From assembly GCA_009911305.1 (NCBI GenBank), contig QXXC01000015.1, positions 1-64,000 on the forward strand: DNA of 64,000 nucleotides. The letters are read 5' to 3'. Positions within the stretch are counted from its first letter, which is position 1, and each line of letters opens with the position of its first letter. The position numbers and the translations under genes were made by a program. The notes beneath the pieces were generated by a model. The model saw nothing but the letters and a program-made list of their open reading frames with translations, ran no database searches and was not told the DNA's origin. This DNA comes from Clostridiaceae bacterium. Its GTDB lineage: Bacteria; Bacillota; Clostridia; Lachnospirales; Lachnospiraceae. Below, one piece after another: positions 26,108-34,899 of this stretch.

Positions 26108-29100
26108 TCACGGCTTAGTTTCCTTCACAATCCTCTCCCAGATCTCCTCCGCGCCCGGATGATCCAGCCTCCGGAACCCATACCCCTCTGTCTTCAAATC
26201 AAACCCGCACACGCTGTGGTACGGGCAGAAATCGCAGGCCGTCCGCGGCCCGTTTTTATACGGAGAGACAGAAACCCGGCCGTCCAGGATCTCGCGCCCC
26301 ATACGCTTCATCTTCTGATTCACAAAGGCCCCCAGAGCCGCGAACCGCTCCTCTCCCGCCACAGCAGACCGCCGCATCACGATCGCATCGTCCTTAAGTG
26401 AAACCGGCACGACGCTCGAATCCACGCTCCCCGTTCCCCCGAAATCCAGTCGGTGATCCAGATGGCCGAGCGCCTCCGGATCCGCGTTCACCAGCCCGTT
26501 CATGCGCAGCTTCTTCAAGATCCCCGCCGGATCCGGCGATTCGTCCTCATCAAGCTGCGTTTCCCCGCGCTCCAGCATCGGGTCGTCGATATGGTAATAA
26601 AAGATCCCGGCCGGAATCACGCGTTTTTCCGGCCGCTCGCGCTGCACCTTCTCGACCGCTGCATCCATATAGACCACGAGCTGAAGCTGCAGGCCGTGGT
26701 ACAGCTCCGTCAAGTCAAATTTCGTTTTCCCGGTCTTATAATCAATGATTTTCAGATACAGCAGATCCCCGTCCTCGCAGAGATCGATCCGGTCGATCCG
26801 CCCGCGCAGATGGATCGCCTCCTCTCTGGAAATGGGGATCTTCATGGCGCGCAGGTTATCAACCGGCGTAAACGTCACCTCAAAGCCCTCCGGCTCGAAA
26901 TCGCCCTTTTTGAGCTGCTCGGTCAGCGCCCAGATCGTGCGGTCCATGATCCGGCGCACCTTGCGCTCCAGATACCGGTTCCTGGCCGAGCTTTTCATAA
27001 TGGTATTGCCGTACTCCGCCGCCACATCCGCCACACATTCGCCTACCAGGCGCGTGCGGTCCTCGTCTGAAATGGTCCGGAATGACCGGCCTTCCTCCCG
27101 CATGCGCTTAAAATACGCATCAATGCTCTGATGAAACAGATTTCCGATATCCGCCGGAGCCAGCTCATAGGACGGGCGCTCGGTAAGCTCCAGCCCGTAG
27201 GCCAGGAAATGGGCGTAGGCGCAGGAGGCGTAAAGCTCCATACGCGTCACGCTGCCGCGCAGGATCTGGCTGTAAAGCTCCTTTGCCGCCGTCCGCCCGA
27301 TCCCGCGATCCGTGTATGAGTAAAATACAGCCTCCCCCAGGCGGCGAAGCTCTTCCCCATAGTCTTTAGACGAGCGGAAAAAGGAAAACAGCTCCAGAAA
27401 CGCCTTGTCCTCCCGTTTTTCCTCATACTGCTTCATACTCTCTGTCACAGAGCGCAGCCCCAGCGGAAGCGACCAGACCGCCAGCTCCTTTATGTCCGGC
27501 GTCTCGATCCGTTTTCCGGGGAACAGCTTCAAAAGCTGGCCCACAAGGCTCGACGGCCGCAGGCTCTTTCCATCCGCCGAGGCCAGGGAAAAGGAGATAT
27601 AGAGGGCTTTCGACGGCTTTGTGAGGGCAAGGTACAGATAAAAGCGCTGCAAAAAGCCCTCCTCCCTGGCCGTCGGGGCCAGCTCCACCCGGCGCTCCTT
27701 TAAGCGGTTTCTCTCCGCTTCGGAGAGGATCCCGCCCCGGCCCGAAACGCACGGAACCACCCCGTCGTTCACACCGACAAAAAACAGCGCTTTCACATGC
27801 GACAGCCGGCTCCTCGTAATATCGCCCACCGGGATCTGATCCACCACAGCGGGAATCAGCCCCACCTTGATCTCCGCAAACCCGGCGTCCAGGATATCGC
27901 AGTATTCTGCCCTGGAAATCCGTTCCCCGCCCAAAAGCGCCGTGATCCGGTCGAACAGCTCCATCACCAGGCCGTACACCTGCCCAAACTCTTTTTCCAG
28001 GCTGACCTCGCCCGACGCATGGAACTGCGCCTCCATGTCCCGCAGCTTTTCCTCCACGCCCAGCTCCTCCAGGAAATGCACCAGCCCCCCTGTCTTGGTC
28101 CGGACATCGGCGCTCTTATTGGAAAATACCTCCCGAAGCCCGGCAAGAGGCGCCAGGATCGCCTCCCGGAGCTCATTGAGCTCCAAAAGATTGATGTGCT
28201 TTGCCCCGCGGTACGTCTTCTCCCACGTCGCGTTCCATTTCGCAAAGCCCCGGATCCCGAGCGCCAGAACATAATTTTCCAGCACATGCAGCCGTTCGTC
28301 CACCGGCGCCGCCAGCCCTGTTTTCAGGTAGCGGAACATGCTCTCATAGGAGAAATTTTTCCGGACTGCGTCGAGCGCCGCCCGAATCAGCTCCACCATG
28401 GGATTCCCCATAATATTTTTCTTATAGTCAATAAAAAACGGGATTCCGTTTTCCGAAAACTGGCGGACAATTTCCCTGGAATAGGACGACAGATCGCCGG
28501 TCAGTACGGCAATATCGCGGTAACGGAGGCCATCCTCCCTGACCAGACGGCAGATCTCCCCGCAGACGAGCTCCACCTCCCGGCCCGGCGCCGCTGCCTG
28601 CCACAGAAACAGGCTGCTGCGCTCTGCCTCCTGCCTCCGCCCATCCCCCGGCTCCTCCGGCTCTCCCTGTGGCGGCGTCCCGGCCGCCTTCTCCCCGCCG
28701 GACTCCGGCTTATACTGCGCCGCGCGGTAGCGGAACAGCTCCCTCTCGATAAACTGGAGCTGCGGGCTCTCCTGGAACCTCCAGTACGGAACGCGGTCCA
28801 GAAAGACATCCTCCTCCCGTCCGCAGCCAACCCCGGCCGCCAGGTCAATCAGACGGCAGACTGTATGGCGGCTCATGTGGAACAGCTCCTGTATGGAGGC
28901 CTCCCGGTAGGGATGATCGCCGGGATCCATGGTCACTGTCACGCTCACACGCCTGCAATATGTCAAAAGCAGCTCCAGCACCTTATGCTGCACCGGCGTA
29001 AAGCCCGTATAGCCGTCCAGCGTCACCACGCTGTTTTTGATAAGCTCCGAGCGCGGAAGCTCGCGCGCCAGGATCTCTAAAAGCTCCTCCTTGGCGATCA

Positions 29101-29617
29101 TCCGCTCTCTCGTATATTCCTTAAAAGCGCCGTACAGCGCATGCATATCCTCCAGCTTGCGCCTGAGAAGCGGGCTCGTCTCCTCCTGCGCCAGCTCCGC
29201 CAGCCGCTCTCCGGTGATCCCGTATTGGAAAAATTCCGACAGCATGGATTTCAGCTCCCCGATGAAGCCGATCTGATCCAGGTGGCCCCCAAAAAGCTTC
29301 AGATCATTCTTCACCCCCGCGGCCACCTTGCGCAGCACCATCGCCTTTCCCATATCGTCCAGAACCGCCAGCCGCTCCACTGCCAGCTCCTCAAAAATCC
29401 GCCACGCCAGCCGCTCAAAGCTTACAATATCAATGTTCATCACGCCATGGAAGGGATGCAGGGACACGATCTCCTTCTGCGTCTGCATCGTAAACTGCTC
29501 CGGGACAATGGCAAAAAAACGCCCCTCTGGCTCTTTTATGGACTCCTGTATGAGCTCCTCATAGAGATACCTCGTCTTACCCGAGCCCGAACCGCCGATC
29601 ACAAACCGTAATGACAT
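26108..29617 (-). CDS. addB: ATP-dependent helicase/deoxyribonuclease subunit B
   Basis: Partner of AddA; contributes the second nuclease and the Chi-recognition scaffold. The 1169 residues begin with Walker A GGSGSGKTRYLYEELI. Near residue 990 is the nuclease motif KIIDYKTGKTKFD, and the C-terminus has three cysteines in CDFCPYHSVCGF which, with an upstream YASCAYAHF cysteine near 800, form the [4Fe-4S] site typical of AddB. ATG start preceded by GGAGAGGGTGAAGG. First gene of the addB-reductase-addA group; it is transcribed away from nothing else, and the rplT terminator separates it from upstream translation genes. Confidence 0.96.
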   Translation of the reverse strand: MSLRFVIGGSGSGKTRYLYEELIQESIKEPEGRFFAIVPEQFTMQTQKEIVSLHPFHGVMNIDIVSFERLAWRIFEELAVERLAVLDDMGKAMVLRKVAAGVKNDLKLFGGHLDQIGFIGELKSMLSEFFQYGITGERLAELAQEETSPLLRRKLEDMHALYGAFKEYTRERMIAKEELLEILARELPRSELIKNSVVTLDGYTGFTPVQHKVLELLLTYCRRVSVTVTMDPGDHPYREASIQELFHMSRHTVCRLIDLAAGVGCGREEDVFLDRVPYWRFQESPQLQFIERELFRYRAAQYKPESGGEKAAGTPPQGEPEEPGDGRRQEAERSSLFLWQAAAPGREVELVCGEICRLVREDGLRYRDIAVLTGDLSSYSREIVRQFSENGIPFFIDYKKNIMGNPMVELIRAALDAVRKNFSYESMFRYLKTGLAAPVDERLHVLENYVLALGIRGFAKWNATWEKTYRGAKHINLLELNELREAILAPLAGLREVFSNKSADVRTKTGGLVHFLEELGVEEKLRDMEAQFHASGEVSLEKEFGQVYGLVMELFDRITALLGGERISRAEYCDILDAGFAEIKVGLIPAVVDQIPVGDITRSRLSHVKALFFVGVNDGVVPCVSGRGGILSEAERNRLKERRVELAPTAREEGFLQRFYLYLALTKPSKALYISFSLASADGKSLRPSSLVGQLLKLFPGKRIETPDIKELAVWSLPLGLRSVTESMKQYEEKREDKAFLELFSFFRSSKDYGEELRRLGEAVFYSYTDRGIGRTAAKELYSQILRGSVTRMELYASCAYAHFLAYGLELTERPSYELAPADIGNLFHQSIDAYFKRMREEGRSFRTISDEDRTRLVGECVADVAAEYGNTIMKSSARNRYLERKVRRIMDRTIWALTEQLKKGDFEPEGFEVTFTPVDNLRAMKIPISREEAIHLRGRIDRIDLCEDGDLLYLKIIDYKTGKTKFDLTELYHGLQLQLVVYMDAAVEKVQRERPEKRVIPAGIFYYHIDDPMLERGETQLDEDESPDPAGILKKLRMNGLVNADPEALGHLDHRLDFGGTGSVDSSVVPVSLKDDAIVMRRSAVAGEERFAALGAFVNQKMKRMGREILDGRVSVSPYKNGPRTACDFCPYHSVCGFDLKTEGYGFRRLDHPGAEEIWERIVKETKP

Positions 29618-29693
29618 CCTTCACCCTCTCCTCCTATCTGTGTACCAGAGCGCCCATACGCCCCGCCCGGCTTTTTCCGCATTTTGGAATACA

Positions 29694-29733
29694 CAAAAAC
29701 CGGAATCCCGCCAGTCTGCGGGCCTTCCGGTTT
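29694..29733 (-). terminator. Terminator of infC-rpmI-rplT
   Basis: Minus strand: AAACCGGAAGGCCCGCAG pairs with CTGGCGGGATTCCGGTTT, followed by TTGT. It lies 40 bases after the rplT stop. Confidence 0.85.
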
Positions 29734-29775
29734 CATATGTCATGCGTACACGCTTATAAGCATCCTGATTTCTGT

Positions 29776-30132
29776 CTATGCGAGCTTCGCCTTCGCCAGC
29801 TCCGCCAGCTTTGCAAAGCCGGCCGCATCGCTGATCGCCATGTCGGATAAAACCTTGCGGTTCATCTCCACGCCTGCCAGCTTTAAGCCGTGCATCATCT
29901 TGCTGTAGGATAAGCCGTTGATGCGGGCCGCCGCGTTGATACGCGCAATCCACAGACGGCGGAACTGCCTCTTTCTCTCCTTACGTCCCGCATAAGAGCT
30001 TGCCAGCGCTCTCATAACAGACTGCTTTGCCACCCTGTACTGCTTGGAACGCGCGCCTCTGTAGCCCTTTGCCAGTTTCAGCACCCGATTATGTTTCTTT
30101 CTGGCGTTTAAGCCGCCCTTTACTCTTGCCAT
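29776..30132 (-). CDS. rplT: 50S ribosomal protein L20
   Basis: Primary 23S rRNA-binding protein and assembly factor of the large subunit; in Firmicutes it also binds its own operon leader. The 118-residue sequence has the full family pattern, from [29 protein letters not shown] to [20 protein letters not shown] (both longer than quoted here in part). Third gene of infC-rpmI-rplT with a 28-base spacer after rpmI. The ATG start has GGAGGAAATA upstream. Confidence 0.98.
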   Translation of the reverse strand: MARVKGGLNARKKHNRVLKLAKGYRGARSKQYRVAKQSVMRALASSYAGRKERKRQFRRLWIARINAAARINGLSYSKMMHGLKLAGVEMNRKVLSDMAISDAAGFAKLAELAKAKLA

Positions 30133-30160
30133 CGCTTATTTCCTCCTTCTTCTCCAAATC

Positions 30161-30358
30161 CTATAAGTACGGTAAAATCTTCTTCATTACCTTGCTGTTC
30201 GTAGCGTCCGTAACAATGTCTTTCCTGAGATTTCTCTTTCTCTTCGAGGACTTCTTGGTTAAGATATGGGATTTGTAAGCTTTATTTCTTACTAATTTTC
30301 CGCTTCCTGTTTTCTTAAAGCGCTTAGCGGCCGCTCTGCTTGTTTTCATTTTAGGCAT
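30161..30358 (-). CDS. rpmI: 50S ribosomal protein L35
   Basis: Small basic large-subunit protein of 65 residues, normal length, beginning [20 protein letters not shown]. It has the conserved Lys/Arg-rich N-terminal half and the [20 protein letters not shown] tail. Middle gene of infC-rpmI-rplT; ATG preceded by GGAGGAAACATC. Confidence 0.98.
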   Translation of the reverse strand: MPKMKTSRAAAKRFKKTGSGKLVRNKAYKSHILTKKSSKRKRNLRKDIVTDATNSKVMKKILPYL

Positions 30359-30490
30359 GTTGATGTTTCCTCCTTCATATTGGTCTGTTGCGCAGCCGTC
30401 CAGCCTTTGGACAGCCGCTCTATTATAGCGTTTGTCACACTAATCGAAAAGACAGGCTCTTTGCGAATAAACGGAGTTCCCCGTCCCTCG

Positions 30491-30985
30491 TTACCGTTTT
30501 GCGCTCAAGAAAAGCACAAGGGTTCTGCCCTCTACCTTTGCCGGCTTATCAACCGTGGCAATATCGGACAGCTTTTCCGCAAAATCGTCAAGGATGTATT
30601 TCGTCTTGGACATATGAGCCATCTCGCGGCCCCGGAAACGAAGCGTTACCTTTACCTTGTTCCCTTTGGTGAGAAACTTCCTGGCGTTATTCATCTTGGT
30701 GTTCAGATCGTTTTCATCAATATTGGGCGAGAGGCGGACCTCCTTCACCTCGATCACCTTCTGCTTTTTCTTCGCTTCCTTTTCTTTTCGGGCCAGCTCA
30801 TACCGGTATTTACCATAATCAATGATCTTACATACCGGCGGCTTCGCAGTCGGGGCGATCTTTACCAGATCAAGCTCCGCCGCCCTCGCCTTCTCATATG
30901 CTTCCCTCGCGGACATGATTCCAAGCTGCTCTCCATTCTCTCCAATCAAACGAACCTCCCTGTCGCGGATCTGTTCGTTAATCAT
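30491..30985 (-). CDS. infC: Translation initiation factor IF-3
   Basis: Binds the 30S subunit, prevents 70S association and proofreads start codons. The 164 residues include the N-domain (MINEQIRDREVRLIG to the lysine-rich linker) and the C-domain with KVTLRFRGREMAHM and the terminal VEGRTLVLFLSAKR. The start used here is an ATG giving MINEQIR; IF-3 genes often start a few codons upstream at rare codons such as ATT, and the sequence upstream is weak in Shine-Dalgarno character, so a slightly longer product is possible. First gene of the operon behind an L20-type leader. Confidence 0.96.
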   Translation of the reverse strand: MINEQIRDREVRLIGENGEQLGIMSAREAYEKARAAELDLVKIAPTAKPPVCKIIDYGKYRYELARKEKEAKKKQKVIEVKEVRLSPNIDENDLNTKMNNARKFLTKGNKVKVTLRFRGREMAHMSKTKYILDDFAEKLSDIATVDKPAKVEGRTLVLFLSAKR

Positions 30986-31073
30986 TAATTCGCTAATAGC
31001 CGTACACCCCCATAAATTTGATTAATCTGTATCATACTCCCTGAGATAAAACATGCTGCCGTCCCTGTGCAAC

Positions 31074-31222
31074 AAAAATAAGCGGACAGACTATCCGCTT
31101 ATCATAACCAAACGCCCGAAGCGAGCGTCTTTCTTACGATATAAACCCATGGTCACTGCCCCGTGCCAGGGTGAGGTGGATAACCTGCTTTCCTGATTTG
31201 CCGCGCCTCTTTGCCGCAGCTT
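31074..31222 (-). promoter_or_regulatory. L20-type autoregulatory leader with terminator
   Basis: The infC transcript has a leader of about 230 nt with several hairpins and a strong intrinsic terminator at 31075-31103 (ATAAGCGGATAG-TCTGTCCGCTTAT, then TTTTTG) located before infC. In low-GC Gram-positives L20 binds such a leader and promotes premature termination. The assignment rests on position, operon content and the terminator, not on a covariance-model match. Confidence 0.65.
31075..31103 (-). terminator. Attenuator upstream of infC
   Basis: Minus strand stem ATAAGCGGA...TCCGCTTAT, 9-bp perfect, followed by TTTTTGTTG, about 90 bases before infC. Confidence 0.8.
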
Positions 31223-31226
31223 TTTT

Positions 31227-31255
31227 AATATACTATATTGTGGCGGAAATGTCAA
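31227..31255 (-). promoter_or_regulatory. Promoter of infC-rpmI-rplT
   Basis: TTGACA (31250-31255) and TATATT (31227-31232) with a 17-base spacer on the minus strand; near-consensus sigma-A promoter. Confidence 0.8.
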
Positions 31256-31278
31256 ATGTTTTTTTGCGTCTTTTTCAT

Positions 31279-31923
31279 TCATTCTTCAAACCAGCCCCTG
31301 ACGCGCCCGGACACAGCCGAAACGGCCGGACCCAGGCAAAAGCCAGTCACCAGCGTTGTCAGGCCCACAGCCGCGCCGAGCAGAAAGCCGGCCGCCAGTA
31401 TCGACAGATCCCATATCATACGGACATACCGGAACCCCAGCTTTCCCGCGCGGGCCGCAATGAGCTGGGGGATCGCGTCATAGGGAGCGATTCCCAGATC
31501 GACCACCATATAAAAAGACACGGCAACCAGAAATAACGCCATGCTGGCCGCAAACAGCGCCAGACGCGCCGCCATGGACAATCCGTCCTCCGCTACAAAT
31601 CCCCTGAATACATACAGAAAAAAATCGGCAATGTATCCCACGCCGGCCATATTGAAAACCGTTCCTATGCCGATGCGGGACAGATCGCAGCGAATCACAG
31701 GAACGAACATAAGGAGATTAAAAACCAGCATGCAGGTCCCAAACGATACGCCCGTCCAGTTGGACAGGCCCGTCCCAAAGGTGGAGCTGGGATCCGTCCC
31801 AAAGCCCACAATTTTAAACACAGCAATGCACATCCCCATAACCGTCAGGCTGATGATAAGCGCCATGAGCCGGCGCCCCATGCGGGGACGTCTGAAATTT
31901 GCGGCAAATGCCTCTCTGTTCAT
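31279..31923 (-). CDS. YczE/YyaS-type integral membrane protein
   Basis: A 214-residue protein with about five hydrophobic segments (for example LMALIISLTVMGMCIAVFKI near residue 19, GTCMLVFNLLMFVPVI near 57, LFAASMALFLVAVSFYMVVD near 127). The motifs GFGTDPSSTFGTGLSNWTG and DLGIAPYDAIPQLI match the duplicated pattern of the YczE/YitT-like membrane family, whose function is unknown. AAAGGA lies 12 bases before the ATG. Its 3' end is only 24 bases from the infC promoter. Monocistronic by appearance. Confidence 0.85.
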   Translation of the reverse strand: MNREAFAANFRRPRMGRRLMALIISLTVMGMCIAVFKIVGFGTDPSSTFGTGLSNWTGVSFGTCMLVFNLLMFVPVIRCDLSRIGIGTVFNMAGVGYIADFFLYVFRGFVAEDGLSMAARLALFAASMALFLVAVSFYMVVDLGIAPYDAIPQLIAARAGKLGFRYVRMIWDLSILAAGFLLGAAVGLTTLVTGFCLGPAVSAVSGRVRGWFEE

Positions 31924-31993
31924 ATGTAATGAATATCCTTTCCCAGAATTAAAACGGTTCCGGCCTGCGGGCCGTTCCCTGTTGTACCGCTTC

Positions 31994-32042
31994 CAAAAAA
32001 GAAGGCCGGCAGAACCGAAACCTCTTCTGCCGGCGCCCTTCT
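31994..32042 (-). terminator. Terminator of the DUF1540 gene
   Basis: Minus strand: GCCGGCAGAAGAGG loops back to CTGCCGGCCTTC, followed by TTTTTT; it begins 5 bases after the DUF1540 stop codon. Confidence 0.85.
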
Positions 32043-32046
32043 TATC

Positions 32047-32361
32047 CTATCTTGCGCGGAAGCTCGCGCATTCCGTCTGAACCGCTTCCGTGGCGTTTCC
32101 GCCTACGATGCCGATGTGCTCGGCGCTGCAGCGGCGCTCCTTATTGTATACACAATTGGTCGCCTCACATTCCACCTCAAGGCGGTTTTCCGGCGTCTTG
32201 AAGAGGTTGCGGAACATGTTCCCCTTCTTCTCATCATAGCTGCCGCAGCAGGTGTCGCATTTCTCCCTCGCAGAATTGCCCTCAACCACGATCGTGTTCT
32301 TACAGCAGCAATTCTCCGCATTGTGTACGCACCCTGTCACATTACAATCCAGCTTTGTCAT
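32047..32361 (-). CDS. DUF1540 double-domain cysteine-rich protein
   Basis: A 104-residue protein with two DUF1540 modules: residues 3-44 (LDCNVTGCVHNAENCC... ending CDTCCGSYD) and 62-101 (VECEATNCVYNKERRC... ending TECASF). The CxxxxCxxN pattern and final cysteine suggest metal binding, but the family has no proven role. Such proteins are frequent in spore-forming Clostridia. The ATG at 32361 has GGAGG nine bases upstream; an upstream in-frame ATG at 32394 lacks one. Monocistronic with its own terminator. Confidence 0.9.
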   Translation of the reverse strand: MTKLDCNVTGCVHNAENCCCKNTIVVEGNSAREKCDTCCGSYDEKKGNMFRNLFKTPENRLEVECEATNCVYNKERRCSAEHIGIVGGNATEAVQTECASFRAR

Positions 32362-32541
32362 AATCTGATACCTCCTGACTGTTGTTTCATTCACAAGAAT
32401 CAGGATTAGTATGCGCGGCCGGTTTGATTTTATACATCGCAGGATGCGGCGCTTTGATCCTCACGGGCGCGGCATATGTTTGAGCGGATTTTGCCGGCAT
32501 ACGGGACAGCATTTGATCCGGCCGGTATTGCTTCGCTGCGG

Positions 32542-34473
32542 TTACTCCGCCTTTTTCTCCACGGCGCGGATCTCCTTGCCGGCGATTTCCTTTTGAATCA
32601 TGGAAATAAAATCGCAGACGGCGCTTGCTCCCTCGTCGCCTGCAAAACGGCTGCGGACGGCTGCGGTCTTCGTCTCCTCCTCCTTCTGGCCCACAACCAG
32701 CATATAGGGGATCTTCTGGGTCTGCGCCTCGCGGATCTTATAGCCGATCTTTTCAGAGCGCGTGTCGAGCTCCGCCCGGATGCCGGCCTCATTTAACTGC
32801 TCCAGAACCGTCTTTGCGTAATCCGTGTATTTATCCGAGATCGGCAGCACCCTCGCCTGCACCGGCGCCAGCCAGGTCGGGAACGCGCCCGCAAAGTGTT
32901 CGATCAGGATGCCGATAAAGCGCTCGATGGAGCCAAAAGCCACGCGGTGGATCATGATCGGCTGATGCTTCTCGCCGTCCGCGCCGGTATATTCCAGCTC
33001 AAACCGCTGCGGGAGCTGGAAATCGAGCTGGATCGTGCCGCACTGCCAGGTCCTGCCAATCGAATCTTCCAGGTGGAAATCGATCTTGGGCCCGTAGAAC
33101 GCGCCGTCGCCCTCATTGACCACATAGTCAAGCCCCAGCTCGTCCAGGGCCCCTTTAAGGCCCTCTGTGGCCATCTCCCAGTCCGCCTCGCTGCCCATGC
33201 TGTCCTCCGGCCGGGTGGAGAGCTCTACATGGTACTTGAAGCCGAACAGGGAATACACCTCGTTGATCAGGTGCGCAACTGCCTTGATCTCGTCCTTAAT
33301 CTGCTCCGGCATCATGAAAATATGCGCGTCGTCCTGGGTAAAGCAGCGCACACGCATCAGGCCGTGGAGCTGGCCGGATTTTTCATGGCGGTGAACCAGT
33401 CCCAGCTCTCCCACCCGCATGGGCAGATCGCGGTAGGAACGCGGCTCAGAGGCATACACCAGGATCCCGCCCGGGCAGTTCATGGGCTTAATCGCGTAGT
33501 CCTCCTCGTCGATCACCGTTGTATACATGTTGTTTTTATAATGCCCCCAGTGCCCGGACGTCTCCCACAGGCTCCGGTTTAAGATAACCGGCGTGGCAAT
33601 CTCCACATAGCCCGCCTTTTTATGGATCTCCCTCCAGTAATCCAGAAGCGTATTCTTAAGCGTCATGCCTTTGGGAAGGAAGAACGGGAATCCCGGGCCG
33701 GCGTCGTGCATCATAAAAAGCCCCAGCTCCCTTCCCAGCTTCCGGTGATCCCGCTTTTTCGCCTCCTCCATCATGGTGATATACGCCTCAAGATCCTCTT
33801 TGGAGGCAAACGCGGTCGCATAGATGCGGGTCAGCATCTTATTCTTCTCACTGCCCCTCCAGTAAGCGCCCGCCAGATTCATAATTTTAAACGCCTTGCC
33901 CACGCCTTTTGTGCTCATCAGATGAGGCCCGGCGCACAGATCCGTAAATTCCCCCTGGCTGTAAAAGCTGATCTCCGAGCCCTCCGGCAGATCCTCAATG
34001 AGTTCCACTTTATAGGGCTCTTCCTTTTCCCTCATAAACGCGATCGCTTCCTCCCTGGGCTTCACAAAGCGCTCTAACGGCAGGCCCTCCTTGATGATCT
34101 TCTTCATCTCCGCCTCGATCTTCGGCAGATCCTCAGCCGTTAAGGGCGCGGACGGATCCACGTCATAATAAAAGCCGTCTGCGATGGACGGGCCGATAGC
34201 CAGCTTCGTATCCGGAAACAGCCGTTTTACCGCCTGCGCCATCACATGGCTGGCCGTATGGCGCAGCGCCGCCAGTCCCTTCTCATCCTTTGCCGTTAAA
34301 ATATTCACATGACAGTCACGGTCAACCACCGTGCGCAGATCCACCGCCTCGCCGTCCACCTCGCCGAGGCACGCGAGCCTTGCCAGGCCCTCGCTCACAT
34401 CCTTTGCAATGTCCATGATCGACACCGGGTTCGCATATTCTCTCACAGAACCGTCTTTTAATGTAATCTTCAT
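32542..34473 (-). CDS. thrS: Threonine-tRNA ligase
   Basis: Class II synthetase for tRNA-Thr with an editing domain. The 643-residue form has the N-terminal TGS domain (MKITLKDGSVREY, residues 1-62), the N2 editing domain with LRHTASHVMAQAVKRLFPD near 77, the catalytic core with MNCPGG near 335 and RVRCFTQDDAHIF near 375, and a C-terminal anticodon domain from about 540. The ATG at 34473 with AAAGGAG upstream is used because the longer open frame runs backward through the T-box terminator. Regulated by the T-box just upstream. Confidence 0.97.
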   Translation of the reverse strand: MKITLKDGSVREYANPVSIMDIAKDVSEGLARLACLGEVDGEAVDLRTVVDRDCHVNILTAKDEKGLAALRHTASHVMAQAVKRLFPDTKLAIGPSIADGFYYDVDPSAPLTAEDLPKIEAEMKKIIKEGLPLERFVKPREEAIAFMREKEEPYKVELIEDLPEGSEISFYSQGEFTDLCAGPHLMSTKGVGKAFKIMNLAGAYWRGSEKNKMLTRIYATAFASKEDLEAYITMMEEAKKRDHRKLGRELGLFMMHDAGPGFPFFLPKGMTLKNTLLDYWREIHKKAGYVEIATPVILNRSLWETSGHWGHYKNNMYTTVIDEEDYAIKPMNCPGGILVYASEPRSYRDLPMRVGELGLVHRHEKSGQLHGLMRVRCFTQDDAHIFMMPEQIKDEIKAVAHLINEVYSLFGFKYHVELSTRPEDSMGSEADWEMATEGLKGALDELGLDYVVNEGDGAFYGPKIDFHLEDSIGRTWQCGTIQLDFQLPQRFELEYTGADGEKHQPIMIHRVAFGSIERFIGILIEHFAGAFPTWLAPVQARVLPISDKYTDYAKTVLEQLNEAGIRAELDTRSEKIGYKIREAQTQKIPYMLVVGQKEEETKTAAVRSRFAGDEGASAVCDFISMIQKEIAGKEIRAVEKKAE

Positions 34474-34517
34474 CTTCTTTTCTCCTTTATTGTTCCATTC
34501 CCGGGCCCGGGCCGCAT

Positions 34518-34560
34518 AAAAAATCCCCTGGCGCGCATCGTCGGATGCAGGCCAGGGGAC
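34518..34560 (-). terminator. Attenuator of the thrS T-box
   Basis: Minus strand GTCCCCTGGC...GCCAGGGGA followed by TTTTTT, 45 bases before thrS. Confidence 0.9.
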
Positions 34561-34775
34561 GGTATAAGCCGCGGTTCCACCCCGGTTGAACAGACCGCTT
34601 CCCGGTCTGAACCTCTTTTCTGATGATAACGGAATCACCGTTCCCGATTAAGGGACGCTCCGAGCTGGTCTTCGGACTCCGTCTGCTGTAACGCGCTTCC
34701 ACCATCTGCGCCTCTCTCTGGACAGCTCCCGGAGCCTACTCGTCTCTTCAACGCGTTGGCTTGCTGGATTTCTTA
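34518..34775 (-). promoter_or_regulatory. T-box leader of thrS (Thr, ACC specifier)
   Basis: The minus strand shows the T-box core GGGGTGGAACCGCGG (34569-34583) followed by a terminator at 34518-34560 (GTCCCCTGGC pairing with GCCAGGGGAT, then T-run). In the stem I region GAAGACCAGC places the triplet ACC followed by A at 34667-34669, a threonine codon in the expected context. Confidence 0.92.
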
Positions 34776-34782
34776 TGGTTTG

Positions 34783-34810
34783 ATTATAGCATTCGTCCGG
34801 GGTTTGTCAA
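34783..34810 (-). promoter_or_regulatory. Promoter of thrS
   Basis: TTGACA (34805-34810) and TATAAT (34783-34788), spacer 16, minus strand; both boxes are consensus. Confidence 0.8.
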
Positions 34811-34899
34811 GAAAATTTTTGACAAATTACACTTCGCTCACAAAAAACGCCGCGCATGAACTGACATGTAAACCGTAACCAACTACACCTCGCAAAATG

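Noticed and set aside
34474..34638. N-terminal extension of ThrRS by 55 residues
   Set aside because: The extension runs through the T-box terminator and lacks homology to the TGS domain; the internal ATG has a good ribosome binding site.
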